Assembly (NCBI GenBank): GCA_021780975.1
Contig: JAJXXS010000055.1
Span: 1-19,506 of the forward strand
Length of the DNA: 19,506 nt
DNA from: Pseudomonadota bacterium
GTDB lineage: Bacteria; Pseudomonadota; Gammaproteobacteria; Burkholderiales; Thiobacillaceae
Reading direction: 5' to 3'
Part shown: positions 1 to 7,333 of the stretch, in pieces
How positions within the stretch are numbered: position 1 is the first letter of the stretch
Layout of the letters: the number at the start of each line of letters is the position of its first letter
Made by a program: the position numbers and the translations under genes
The notes under the pieces: model-generated
Databases searched by the model: none
What the model saw: only the letters and a program-made list of their open reading frames with translations
Told to the model about the DNA's origin: nothing

Positions 1-154
1 TTACCAGGGGGCGGATGGCGAGCTTGGCTATTTTCAGATCCAGGCGAAAGTCTACGGCCGGGCCGGCGCGCCCTGCCGGGTCTGCCAGACCCCCATCCGC
101 CGGATCGTCCAGGGTCAGCGGGCTTCCTTCTATTGCCCGCGCTGCCAAAGCTAG
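1..154 (+). CDS. mutM: Formamidopyrimidine-DNA glycosylase, C-terminal end (partial)
   Basis: Only the last ~50 codons are present; the gene enters from the left edge in the frame whose first full codon is at base 2 and stops with TAG at 152-154. The visible end carries the Fpg/Nei zinc finger: a CRVC pair, 16 residues, then a CPRC pair, with IRRIVQGQR between them and YGRAG just before the first pair. In this family the finger with its conserved Arg contacts damaged DNA. The enzyme excises oxidised purines such as 8-oxoguanine and nicks the abasic site in cytoplasmic base excision repair. The catalytic N-terminal Pro lies outside the window. The TIRRIVQGQR-type finger and the immediate stop after CPRCQS match MutM better than Nei, so the assignment is firm although partial. 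Confidence 0.93.
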   Translation, partial: YQGADGELGYFQIQAKVYGRAGAPCRVCQTPIRRIVQGQRASFYCPRCQS

Positions 155-411
155 TGTCCCGAGTCGAAAATTCGTTATGGAAAAACGTCGAATATCGCCG
201 CCATGCTTTGGCGCCGTGCTCGCGAGGTATGCTGCCTCGCTGCGCGTGGCTTCGCGTCTGACAGCGATATCGCCATTTTTCTATGGCAGTCCAGCCGTCC
301 CGGAACTATTCCACGAACCTCCGACTCTGGGCACCAGAACGCGGCGCTCAAGTTTCAAGTATCGGTTCCGTAATCGGTTTATCCCCAAAACCCCTGTTTA
401 GGCCAAGCGTC
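155..411. other. Intergenic region between mutM and the dynamin-like gene
   Basis: No convincing gene lies in these 257 bases. There is a short hairpin, GCGAGG-N7-CCTCGC at 222-240, and a 10-bp palindrome GCGATATCGC near 264-273. I see no U-tract that would make either a classical terminator and no strong -35/-10 pair. An open frame continues upstream of the dynamin-like start from 283, but its translation has no family resemblance. The region is therefore treated as leader/untranslated DNA. Confidence 0.5.
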
Positions 412-2376
412 ATGACTTCATCTATCCTGGCAGCCGACTTCGAGCACTATAGCCACTGGCGCAATGCGGTTTCACGGCAGATCATGCGCCTCGCGGACTG
501 GCTGAACCACCAGGAACTGGGCGATGCAGAAACGGACCTGCGCCTGAAGCAATTGCAGGACAAGCTCCGGGAAGACCGCCTCAACGTCGCCTTCGTGGCG
601 GAATTTTCGCGCGGCAAATCAGAGCTCATCAACGCCATCTTCTTCGCCGACTACCGGCAAAGGGTGCTCCCCTCCGCTGCCGGGCGCACCACCATGTGTC
701 CGACGGAATTGCAGCACACCGAAGGCGAATCTCCCGCCATCCACCTGCTGCCCATCGAAACGCGCGCGGAAGCGGGCACCGTGGCCGACTTCAAGGCGCA
801 TCCGGAACGCTGGACGGTATTGCCGTTGCACGTCGAATCCACCGCCCAGATGGCGGGGGCGCTGCAGACTCTCGCCGAAACCCTGACGGTGAGCGGCGAT
901 GTCGCAGCGCAATACGGCCTCATCAACCCGCAGGACGAGGAAACTGCCCGCTCGCTGACGCGCAGCGGCACCGTGGAAATTCCGCGCTGGCGCCATGCGG
1001 TGATCAATTTCCCGCACCCCCTGCTCAAGCAGGGTCTGGTCATCCTGGACACGCCAGGCCTCAACGCCATAGGCACGGAACCTGAGCTGACGCTGAGCCT
1101 GCTGCCCAGCGCCCATGCGGTGCTCTTCATCCTTGCCGCCGATACTGGCGTCACCAAATCCGACATCACCATCTGGCGCCAGCACATCGCGCCCAATCAA
1201 GGCGGCCACCGCGGCCGCCTGGTGGTGCTGAACAAGATAGACGGCCTGTGGGACGACCTCAAAAGCCCCGAGGAGGTGAACGCGGAAATTTCCCGCCAGG
1301 CACGCCATACGGCCGAGCTACTGGAACTCCCGTCCAGCCAGGTGTTCCCCGTCTCGGCACAGAAGGCACTGGTCGCGAAGGTGCAACACGACGACGCCTT
1401 GCTGGCGAAGAGCCGTCTGCCGGCGCTAGAGGCGGCTCTTTCCGGGCAGCTCATCCCCGCCAAGCAACAGCTGGTGCGTGAGGCGACCGAGGGAACCCTG
1501 CAGGACATGGTGGTGAAAACCACGGAGCTGCTGGAAGCGCGCCTCGCCAACATCCAGGACCAGATTGAGGAATTGGAGGGACTGCGCGGCAAGAACCGCG
1601 ACGTCATCCTCCACATGATGGTGAAGGCGAACGCCGACAAGAAAAGCTTTGACGCCGGGCTCAAACAATTCAACGCCCTGCGCAGCATCTTCGCCGAGCA
1701 GGCCAAGGATCTCAAGAGCCGCCTGAGCATGGAGGCGCTGAGAGCAGAGGTACGCAAAACCCGCCAGATCATGGAATCCAGCCGTTTTTCCAAAACGCTG
1801 CTGGACGCCATGAAGACTTTCTTTGCCGAGGTAAGGGAGCGACTGAGCCGCGCTGATCATCAGGTTGCCGAAATCCAGTCGATGATGAGCGCCATGTACC
1901 ACAAATTCAGCGAGGAATTCGGCTTGGCCACGGTCAGCCCCCCCGCCTTCAGCCTGGAGAAGTATCGGCGCGAAATCCAGCAGTTGGAGCGCGTCTTCAA
2001 TGAGCGCTTCAATACCGTGCTGCAGATGATCACCCAGGAGCATCACCGGCTCACAAGCAAGTTTTTCGACACTCTGGCGAGTCGCGTGGTACTGGCGTTC
2101 GAAATAGCGAACCGCGAAACCCATAGCTGGCTGAAGGCGCAGATGGCGCCCATGGACACCCAGGTGCGGGAACGCAGCCTTCAGCTGAAGCGCCGCCTGG
2201 ATAGCGTGCGACGCATTCATGAGGCCACCGAAACCCTGGACCAGCGGATCCAGGAGTTGGGCGCCAACGCCGAGGTGACGAGCGGCCAGATGGAGGAACT
2301 GGCCTTGCTCAACGAGGCGATATTAGCCGCCCTGGAGGACCACGCAGCCGAAGACGCGCTGACAAGGCGCGCGTAG
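412..2376 (+). CDS. Dynamin-like GTPase family protein
   Basis: A 654-residue protein with a GTPase domain in roughly the first 300 residues: P-loop EFSRGKSE near 64-71, a GRTTMCPTEL switch I near 91-100, DTPGLN at 213-218 and NKID at 274-277. The last ~350 residues are charged and probably helical, rich in Glu, Lys, Arg and Gln, as in a dynamin stalk. No signal peptide or membrane span is visible, so it is probably cytoplasmic and peripherally membrane-associated. The usual first Gly of GxxxxGKS is Ala here (VAEFSRGKS). Bacterial dynamin-like proteins act in membrane remodelling, stress repair or phage tolerance, but the substrate here is unknown. ATG at 412 was chosen over the upstream in-frame start at 283 because homology-like sequence begins only after it. 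The Shine-Dalgarno is weak. It is the first gene after mutM on the same strand, 257 bp away, so probably separately transcribed. Confidence 0.85.
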   Translation: MTSSILAADFEHYSHWRNAVSRQIMRLADWLNHQELGDAETDLRLKQLQDKLREDRLNVAFVAEFSRGKSELINAIFFADYRQRVLPSAAGRTTMCPTELQHTEGESPAIHLLPIETRAEAGTVADFKAHPERWTVLPLHVESTAQMAGALQTLAETLTVSGDVAAQYGLINPQDEETARSLTRSGTVEIPRWRHAVINFPHPLLKQGLVILDTPGLNAIGTEPELTLSLLPSAHAVLFILAADTGVTKSDITIWRQHIAPNQGGHRGRLVVLNKIDGLWDDLKSPEEVNAEISRQARHTAELLELPSSQVFPVSAQKALVAKVQHDDALLAKSRLPALEAALSGQLIPAKQQLVREATEGTLQDMVVKTTELLEARLANIQDQIEELEGLRGKNRDVILHMMVKANADKKSFDAGLKQFNALRSIFAEQAKDLKSRLSMEALRAEVRKTRQIMESSRFSKTLLDAMKTFFAEVRERLSRADHQVAEIQSMMSAMYHKFSEEFGLATVSPPAFSLEKYRREIQQLERVFNERFNTVLQMITQEHHRLTSKFFDTLASRVVLAFEIANRETHSWLKAQMAPMDTQVRERSLQLKRRLDSVRRIHEATETLDQRIQELGANAEVTSGQMEELALLNEAILAALEDHAAEDALTRRA

Positions 2377-2515
2377 CCTTTCCCGGAGGCCGCAGAAAAT
2401 CGGCTGATTTGGCGCCGCGCCGCGGCTGGGGCAAAGGTCCTGTCTCGCTCTCCCCCGTTCCGTGACTGCACCACAGGGTGAACATCCGGGTCGAGCATTG
2501 GCGGGCGAAAACCGG

Positions 2516-2521
2516 TAAAAT
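2516..2521 (+). promoter_or_regulatory. Candidate -10 element upstream of the GT-C/TPR gene
   Basis: GGTAAAAT carries a -10-like TAAAAT 55 bases before the ATG at 2576. No good -35 is seen at 16-18 bp spacing, so this is a weak call. The rest of the 199-bp gap between 2377 and 2575 shows no other recognisable feature. Confidence 0.25.
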
Positions 2522-2575
2522 CCCTGGCCGTTGATTTTCCACGCACCTTTTCCCGAAACCTGCCCTCCAGCCATC

Positions 2576-4513
2576 ATGAATTCCCCTTCAGCGTCCCGCT
2601 GGCTGCCTCATCTCGTCGTCTTGGTCCTGGCCCTCGTCGGCCTTGCGTTCTGGCAGTCCACCCACTTCGGCTACGTGTGGGACGACAATTCGCTCTTTCT
2701 CAACACCCCCGATCTGCGCTCACCCGGCTTGATCTGGCACGCCCTGTGGCAACCCATCCTGCCGGGCACGACCTACATGCGTCCGCTGGTGCTGGCCAGC
2801 TTCGCCGCCGAGTTCCTCACTCTGGGCACCAGCCCAGCCTGGGCCCACGGCATCAATCTGCTCATCCACCTCGCCAACGTCGCCCTGGTCATGGCTCTCG
2901 TCCATCACTTCGTGCGCGAGTCCTCCCGCCCGACGTTGAAAACAATACTGGCCGGCCTGCTCTACGGCCTGCATCCAGCCCTCATCGAGCCCGTCACCTG
3001 GGTCGCCGGACGCTTCGACCTGATGGTGACCTTCTTCTCCCTCGCCGCCCTGCTCGCCGCCCTCAAGCTCTCCGGATGGCGCCGCGCACTGACCGTGTCG
3101 CTCTGTTTCTTCCTCGCTGCCGTCTCCAAGGAGATGGCCGCCACCCTGCCCTTGCTGGTGTTCCTGGTGCTGTTGGCGAACCGCGACCGCGACGTTGCCT
3201 GGCCTGACCTGCCGCGCCACGTCTGGCGCCGGGACGCCGGCATGTACGCGCTGCTGCTCTTGACCGGTATCGCCTATCTGGTGATCCGCAAGATCGCCAT
3301 GCCCGGCTTCGTGCATTACGACACGGGCGTGGAATCCGATTTCCACCACGCCGTCGGCCATGTCGCTTTCGTCGGCCAGACCCTGATCTTCTACGTGAAG
3401 ATGAGCCTGTGGCCCTTCGCCGACCTCAATCCCATGCACCCCTTCAGCCCGGAGCAGATGACCGCCGCCGACCGCTGGGCGGGACTGGGGGCGCTGGCCC
3501 TCGCCATCCTGGCCTCCGCTGCCGCCCTGTGGCGCCGTTCCAGCCCCGGCATCCTCTTCGTCGCCTGGCTCGTCGCCCTCCTGCCGGTGCTCAACATCCT
3601 GCCGCTCACCATAGGCGGCAACATCGGCCATGAGCGCTTCCTGGTGCTGCCACTGGTCTTCCTCGTCATCGGCCTCATGCGCCTGCCCCTGCCCAGGCTC
3701 TCGCCCTCTGCCAGCCTGGCCGCGCGCTACGCGCTACCCACGCTTGCCGTGGCGTGGACGGCATTCGCCCTGGTGAGCGTGAAGGACAACCTGCCGCACT
3801 GGAAGAGCGATCTGACGCTCTGGGGCTGGGCCTACGCCAAGCACCCTGACATGGATTTCGTGCGCTACAGCTATGCCGGCGCCGCCATCCGCTACCAGCG
3901 CATGGACATCGCCGGCCGTATTCTCACCGATTGGAAAAAACGCGATCCGCAGGATACCGACAATGCCTACTTCAAGGTGCTGTACGGCTTCTGGCAGCTG
4001 CGCTCCGGCAACTTCAAGGAGGCCGCCCAACTGATCGGCGACGGCCTGGCCATGCAGGCCGGCCCGAACAGCCCGCACGGCAAGCAGTTGGCGCAGGGCA
4101 ACAAGTGGTTTCTCTCCTTCGCGTACACGGCGCTGGGCGAGGCGCAGCTGAGCCTGCGGCAATACGACCAGGCCCTGGCATCGCTCAACAATTCGCTGGA
4201 TTTCGGCCCCCACTATCCAGCGGCCCTCCTGACCAAAAGCCTGGCCCTTTACGGCCTCGATCAGGTGTCGGCTGGCAATGCGGCTTTCCGCCTCGCCCAG
4301 CGCTACTACGTGCATTCTGCGGGCCAGGCCGCCTACCAGATCCGCGCGGCCTATATCGCATCGCTTTGCAGCGGCGACGGTGCCGACGCCACGCCGGATC
4401 TTTGCAGCGTGATGCCGGTCAACGCTCAACTCAGTGATCAGTCGACCACCGATCCCTACCTCATGCGTCTAGGCAACCCGGAGGCGCCCCCCAGCCTATC
4501 CCATCAGGGATAG
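2576..4513 (+). CDS. GT-C-type integral membrane protein with C-terminal TPR-like region (TMTC/protein O-mannosyltransferase-like)
   Basis: A 645-residue multi-pass membrane protein. The first hydrophobic helix (about 10-27) is followed by YVWDDNSLF at 33-41, the Asp-Asp motif in the first external loop typical of GT-C glycosyltransferases of the PMT/ArnT/TMTC type. Further family-like landmarks are GINLLIHLANV (92-102), HPALIEPVTWVAGRFDLM (133-150) and SKEMAATLP (184-192), with hydrophobic helices to about residue 410. The remainder is soluble and helical, with TPR-like units such as the stretch around YTALGEAQLSLRQYDQALAS. Related proteins transfer a sugar from a polyprenyl-phosphate donor to proteins or glycans on the outer face of the inner membrane; donor and acceptor cannot be told here. 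ATG 2576 was preferred over the in-frame upstream start at 2531 because the positively charged N-terminus and first helix follow it directly. It converges on the qmcA-like gene. Confidence 0.78.
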   Translation: MNSPSASRWLPHLVVLVLALVGLAFWQSTHFGYVWDDNSLFLNTPDLRSPGLIWHALWQPILPGTTYMRPLVLASFAAEFLTLGTSPAWAHGINLLIHLANVALVMALVHHFVRESSRPTLKTILAGLLYGLHPALIEPVTWVAGRFDLMVTFFSLAALLAALKLSGWRRALTVSLCFFLAAVSKEMAATLPLLVFLVLLANRDRDVAWPDLPRHVWRRDAGMYALLLLTGIAYLVIRKIAMPGFVHYDTGVESDFHHAVGHVAFVGQTLIFYVKMSLWPFADLNPMHPFSPEQMTAADRWAGLGALALAILASAAALWRRSSPGILFVAWLVALLPVLNILPLTIGGNIGHERFLVLPLVFLVIGLMRLPLPRLSPSASLAARYALPTLAVAWTAFALVSVKDNLPHWKSDLTLWGWAYAKHPDMDFVRYSYAGAAIRYQRMDIAGRILTDWKKRDPQDTDNAYFKVLYGFWQLRSGNFKEAAQLIGDGLAMQAGPNSPHGKQLAQGNKWFLSFAYTALGEAQLSLRQYDQALASLNNSLDFGPHYPAALLTKSLALYGLDQVSAGNAAFRLAQRYYVHSAGQAAYQIRAAYIASLCSGDGADATPDLCSVMPVNAQLSDQSTTDPYLMRLGNPEAPPSLSHQG

Positions 4514-4528
4514 CCGTATTCGAGGGGC

Positions 4529-4540
4529 CGCCCGCGGGCG
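4529..4540. repeat. 12-bp palindrome in the convergent gap
   Basis: CGCCCGCGGGCG is a perfect palindrome in the 32-bp gap between the stop of the GT-C/TPR gene (+) and the stop of the qmcA-like gene (-). It could act as a bidirectional termination hairpin, but no U-tract follows on either side, so the terminator role is only a possibility. Confidence 0.3.
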
Positions 4541-4545
4541 ACAAA

Positions 4546-5457
4546 TCAGGCTCTCGTCTCCTTCACCACCGTCATCGCGGCGCCGATCAGGGAGCTGAGA
4601 TCGGCCATGTTGCTCGGCACGATCAGCGTATTGTTCGCCTTCGCCAGGCCGGCGAAGGCCTCGACGTATTTCTCCGCCACTTTCAGGTTGACCGCCTGCA
4701 TGCCGCCTGGGTGCTGAATGGCCTCGGCGATGCGGGTGATGGCCTGCGCAGTGGCGTCTGCCACTGCCTTGATGGCCTCCGCCTCGCCCTGGGCACGGTT
4801 GATGGCGGCCGTCCGCTCGCCCTCGGATTCCTTGATGGCCGCCTCGCGCGCGCCCGTGGCCAGGTTGATCTGCTCCTGCATCTTGCCTTCGGACGAAGCG
4901 ATGACCGCGCGCTTTTCCCGCTCGGCCGTGATCTGGCGCTGCATGGCGTGGAGGATCTCGGTCGGCGGGGTGAGATCCTTGATCTCATAGCGCAGCACTT
5001 TCACGCCCCAGTTGAGGGAGGCCTCGTTGATGACGGCGACCACATGGCGATTGATGTCGTCGCGCTCCTCGAAGGTCTTGTCCAGTTCCATGCGGCCGAT
5101 CACCGAGCGCAGCGTGGTCTGCGCCAGCTGCGTGATCGCCGCGACGTAATCGCTGGTGCCGTAGGATGCCTGGCGCGGCTCGGTGATCTGGAAGTAGAGG
5201 ATGCCGTCCACTGCCAGCTGGGTGTTGTCGCGCGTGATGCACACCTGGCTGGGCACATCCAGGGGAATTTCCTTGAGCACGTGCTTGTAGGCGACGCGAT
5301 CGACGAAGGGGATCACCAGGTTGAGCCCCGGCCCCAGCACGGCGTGGAACTTGCCCAGGCGCTCCACCACCCAGGCATGCTGCTGCGGCACGACGCGCAC
5401 CCCCTGGGCGACGAGGATGATGACGGCGATCAGCAATACCAGCAATACGCTACCCAT
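4546..5457 (-). CDS. qmcA: SPFH/band 7 (stomatin-like, paraslipin/QmcA-type) membrane protein
   Basis: A 303-residue protein with one N-terminal membrane helix (residues 2-19) followed by VRVVPQQHAWVVERLGKF, the usual opening of QmcA/paraslipin SPFH domains. The domain runs to about residue 190 and includes IPLDVPSQVCITRDN and GVKVLRYEIKDLTPP. An Ala/Glu-rich coiled coil of about 60 residues follows (KMQEQINLATGAREAAIKE), then a hydrophobic C-terminal segment used for oligomerisation in the family. SPFH proteins form ring or cage assemblies that organise membrane microdomains and restrain FtsH-type proteases. ATG 5457 is preceded by AAGGAG with a 6-base spacer, which fixes the start. It lies 23 bases after the nfeD stop in the same direction, the classic NfeD/SPFH pair. 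The symbol is by family resemblance. Confidence 0.9.
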   Translation of the reverse strand: MGSVLLVLLIAVIILVAQGVRVVPQQHAWVVERLGKFHAVLGPGLNLVIPFVDRVAYKHVLKEIPLDVPSQVCITRDNTQLAVDGILYFQITEPRQASYGTSDYVAAITQLAQTTLRSVIGRMELDKTFEERDDINRHVVAVINEASLNWGVKVLRYEIKDLTPPTEILHAMQRQITAEREKRAVIASSEGKMQEQINLATGAREAAIKESEGERTAAINRAQGEAEAIKAVADATAQAITRIAEAIQHPGGMQAVNLKVAEKYVEAFAGLAKANNTLIVPSNMADLSSLIGAAMTVVKETRA

Positions 5458-5480
5458 GTGACGCTCCTTCTAGACGCGAT

Positions 5481-5885
5481 TCAATTGCCCACGATCAGCA
5501 CCGTGCCGCGCATGGCACGGATGTAAAGCGGCTTGGCCGCATCCACCTGCGGGTTCTCCGCCTCGGCATCCCATTCGGTGCCGCGATAACGCACCTGGCC
5601 CTGGCCATCGTGCCAGGACTCCACCAGCACGTGCTGGCCGATGTCTAGATCCTGCAGGCCCGGACCGCCGCTGCTGGGATTGCGCCAGCGGCGCAGGGCG
5701 TACGTTCCCGCCACGGCAATGACCGCTGCCGTGAGCAGCTGCCATTCGATGCCGAGGCCCAGCCAGCCGGCCAGCCCGGCGGCCGCGGCGGCAACGCCGT
5801 AGAGCAGCAGATAGAAGGTGCCCAGGGTCAACTCCAGCGCCACCAGCAGGCCAGCCAGTATCCACCAGAACACGTGGGGAGGCAT
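5481..5885 (-). CDS. nfeD: NfeD family membrane protein (short form)
   Basis: A 134-residue protein with two to three hydrophobic helices in the first 64 residues (WWILAGLLVALELTLGTFYLL, then an Ala-rich helix and LLTAAVIAVAGTYAL). A basic linker RRWRNP follows, then a soluble domain from about 80 to 134 of the NfeD OB-fold type (DIGQHVLVESW, GTEWDAEAE, LYIRAMRGTVLIV). It lacks the N-terminal ClpP-like protease domain of long NfeD proteins. NfeD partners with the SPFH protein encoded directly downstream, where it is thought to help assemble the membrane scaffold. The start is ATG 5885 rather than the in-frame TTG 18 bases upstream, because AAGGAG at 5895-5900 sits 9 bases before the ATG and overlaps the TTG reading. 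A -10-like TATACT at 5915-5920 lies just upstream without a clear -35. Confidence 0.9.
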   Translation of the reverse strand: MPPHVFWWILAGLLVALELTLGTFYLLLYGVAAAAAGLAGWLGLGIEWQLLTAAVIAVAGTYALRRWRNPSSGGPGLQDLDIGQHVLVESWHDGQGQVRYRGTEWDAEAENPQVDAAKPLYIRAMRGTVLIVGN

Positions 5886-5894
5886 CGCATTCGT

Positions 5895-5900
5895 CTCCTT
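5895..5900 (-). promoter_or_regulatory. Ribosome binding site that decides the nfeD start
   Basis: AAGGAG on the minus strand lies 9 bases before ATG 5885. The alternative TTG start at 5901-5903 would place this motif inside the coding sequence, so the shorter 134-residue product is favoured. Confidence 0.75.
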
Positions 5901-5925
5901 CAAAGGTTGCGGGAAGTATAAGGCC

Positions 5926-5965
5926 TAGGCGGCCGGCGCCTCGCGGCGCCGCCGGCGGCGGAGCG
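5926..5965 (-). terminator. GC-rich stem-loops between the second TPM gene and nfeD
   Basis: Downstream of the TPM gene stop the minus strand reads a GCCGCCGGCGGC palindrome and then a CGGCGCC stem closed by a GCGA (GNRA-type) tetraloop and GGCGCCG. There is no U-tract after it, so this is an attenuator-like or Rho-assisted structure at best, separating the lemA-TPM group from nfeD-qmcA. Confidence 0.3.
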
Positions 5966-6469
5966 TCAGGCGACGATCACCGGCCGGTTCGGCAGCTCGT
6001 CGGGATTGGCCGGGCCGGGCGGAAAATGCCGCGCCAGCAAGGCCGACACGGCGGCGATGCCGGCCAGGCTGCCGCCGCGAAAATCGCCGCCATGGTAGGC
6101 CGCTTCCATCTGCCGCGCGATGGTGCGCCACTCGGCCGGGTCGACGCGCGCGGCGATGCCGCGGTCGGCGATGATCTCTATGGCGTGATCGGCCAGCTGC
6201 ACATAGATGAGGATGCCGTTGTTCTCCTCCGTGTCCCATACGCGCAGCTGCGCGTACCCCTCCAGCGCGCGTTGGCGCGCCGAGACCCCGCGCCAGACCT
6301 GCGTGAGCGGCATGCTGCCTTCGATGGCAAAGCGCAGTTCGGCGCGGTGGCTGCGCTCCGCCTGGGCGATGACGGCCTCGATGTCTTTGAGCAGGGGCCG
6401 GCCGAAAGCGGCGCGCACGCGCCAGGGCGTGAACAGCAGATGGCGCAGCAGGCGCCGGACCCTCACCAT
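5966..6469 (-). CDS. TPM-domain protein, leaderless second copy
   Basis: A 167-residue protein. It has a short basic N-terminus (MVRVRRLLRHLLFTPWRVRAAF) without a proper signal peptide, then a TPM domain: LLKDIEAVIAQAERSHRAELRFAIE, VWDTEENNGILIYVQLADHAIEIIADRGI and MEAAYHGGDFRGG. The AxxER...E..F pattern and the YVQLADHAIEIIAD strand are typical of the small TPM proteins found after lemA and the larger YgcG-like gene. TPM domains are named from Arabidopsis TLP18.3, a phosphatase-like photosystem repair protein; the bacterial role is unproven. A longer open frame reaches 6586, but its extra N-terminus is Arg/Trp-rich shadow of the neighbour's Gly-rich tail. ATG 6469 overlaps the upstream TGA by seven bases (GTG 6466 is an alternative), implying translational coupling. 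Confidence 0.85.
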   Translation of the reverse strand: MVRVRRLLRHLLFTPWRVRAAFGRPLLKDIEAVIAQAERSHRAELRFAIEGSMPLTQVWRGVSARQRALEGYAQLRVWDTEENNGILIYVQLADHAIEIIADRGIAARVDPAEWRTIARQMEAAYHGGDFRGGSLAGIAAVSALLARHFPPGPANPDELPNRPVIVA

Positions 6470-7332
6470 GAGCCGGAGGCCCCGCCGCCGCCAAAACCGC
6501 CGCCCCCGCCGCTGAACCCACCACCGCCGCGGCCGAAGCCGCCGCCAACTCCGCCGCTGCTCCAGCCGCCGAAACCCCCTCCCCAACCCCCTCCCGCCAC
6601 GCCCGCGCCCACCGCGGCCAGGACAAAGAATCCCGCCATCAGGCCGGCGAGCGCGGCGCCCGTGAGCAGCGCCACGCCCACACCGGCGCCGACCCCCGCC
6701 AGCACGCCGCCGGCAAACGCCCCCAGCCAGAGGCGCAGCAGCCTGCCGACCAGCACCCCGAGCACGATGCCGCCGAAGAAAATCGCGCCGACGTCGATAC
6801 CGGCAGCGCTCGACGCCGACACGGGGGGTGGCAACGGCTCGCCGTCCACCAGCTTGACGAGCTGATCGACGCCAGCTTCGATGCCGCCGGAAAAATCGCC
6901 CCGCTTGAAATAGGGCGCGATGACGTCGCTCACCACGCGCTTGGCGACGGCGTCTGGGATGGCGCCTTCCAGGCCGTAGCCGACTTCGATGCGCAGCCTG
7001 CGGTCGTTCTTGGCCACCAACAGGATGGCACCGTCGTCCACGCCCTTGCGCCCCAGCTTCCAGGCCTCCGCCACGCGGATGCCGAACTGGGCGAGGTCTT
7101 CGCCGTCGGTGGTGGGCACGATCAGCACGGCGATCTGGCTGCCCTTGCGTCGCTCCAGATCGGCCAGGCTGGCGTCGATGCGGGCCTGGGCTGCGGGGCT
7201 GAGCGTATGCGTCAGATCCACGACCCGGCCGGACAACGGCGGCACGGGGACGACCGCCCAGGCCGTGCCGCGCAGCAACAGCAACAGCAACAACAGCCCC
7301 AGCAAGCAGGGCGGACGATGCGCCAGGCTCAC
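6463..7332 (-). CDS. TPM-domain (YgcG-like) exported membrane protein with Gly-rich tail
   Basis: A 289-residue protein. A signal peptide with an eight-Leu core ends at about TAWA (residue 26). The TPM domain occupies about 35-165 (LSGRVVDLTHTLSP, GSQIAVLIVPTT, GVDDGAILLVAKNDRRLRIEVGYGLEG, YFKRGDFSGGIEAG). A hydrophobic Gly/Ala stretch at about 180-235 probably spans the membrane, and the last ~45 residues are low-complexity Gly/Phe/Ser ending in GGASGSW. This architecture is the usual YgcG-type partner of LemA. The start is GTG at 7330-7332, one base after the lemA TGA; no other upstream start is possible without entering lemA and the signal peptide begins immediately. The stop overlaps the start of the next TPM gene. 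Function is unknown; a role at the periplasmic face of the inner membrane is inferred. Confidence 0.88.
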   Translation of the reverse strand: MSLAHRPPCLLGLLLLLLLLRGTAWAVVPVPPLSGRVVDLTHTLSPAAQARIDASLADLERRKGSQIAVLIVPTTDGEDLAQFGIRVAEAWKLGRKGVDDGAILLVAKNDRRLRIEVGYGLEGAIPDAVAKRVVSDVIAPYFKRGDFSGGIEAGVDQLVKLVDGEPLPPPVSASSAAGIDVGAIFFGGIVLGVLVGRLLRLWLGAFAGGVLAGVGAGVGVALLTGAALAGLMAGFFVLAAVGAGVAGGGWGGGFGGWSSGGVGGGFGRGGGGFSGGGGGFGGGGASGSW

Positions 7333-7333
7333 G

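Noticed and set aside
5925..6865. Arg-rich (minus) and Pro-rich (plus) frames around the TPM genes
   Set aside because: They come from the Gly-codon repeats of the first TPM gene read in other registers.
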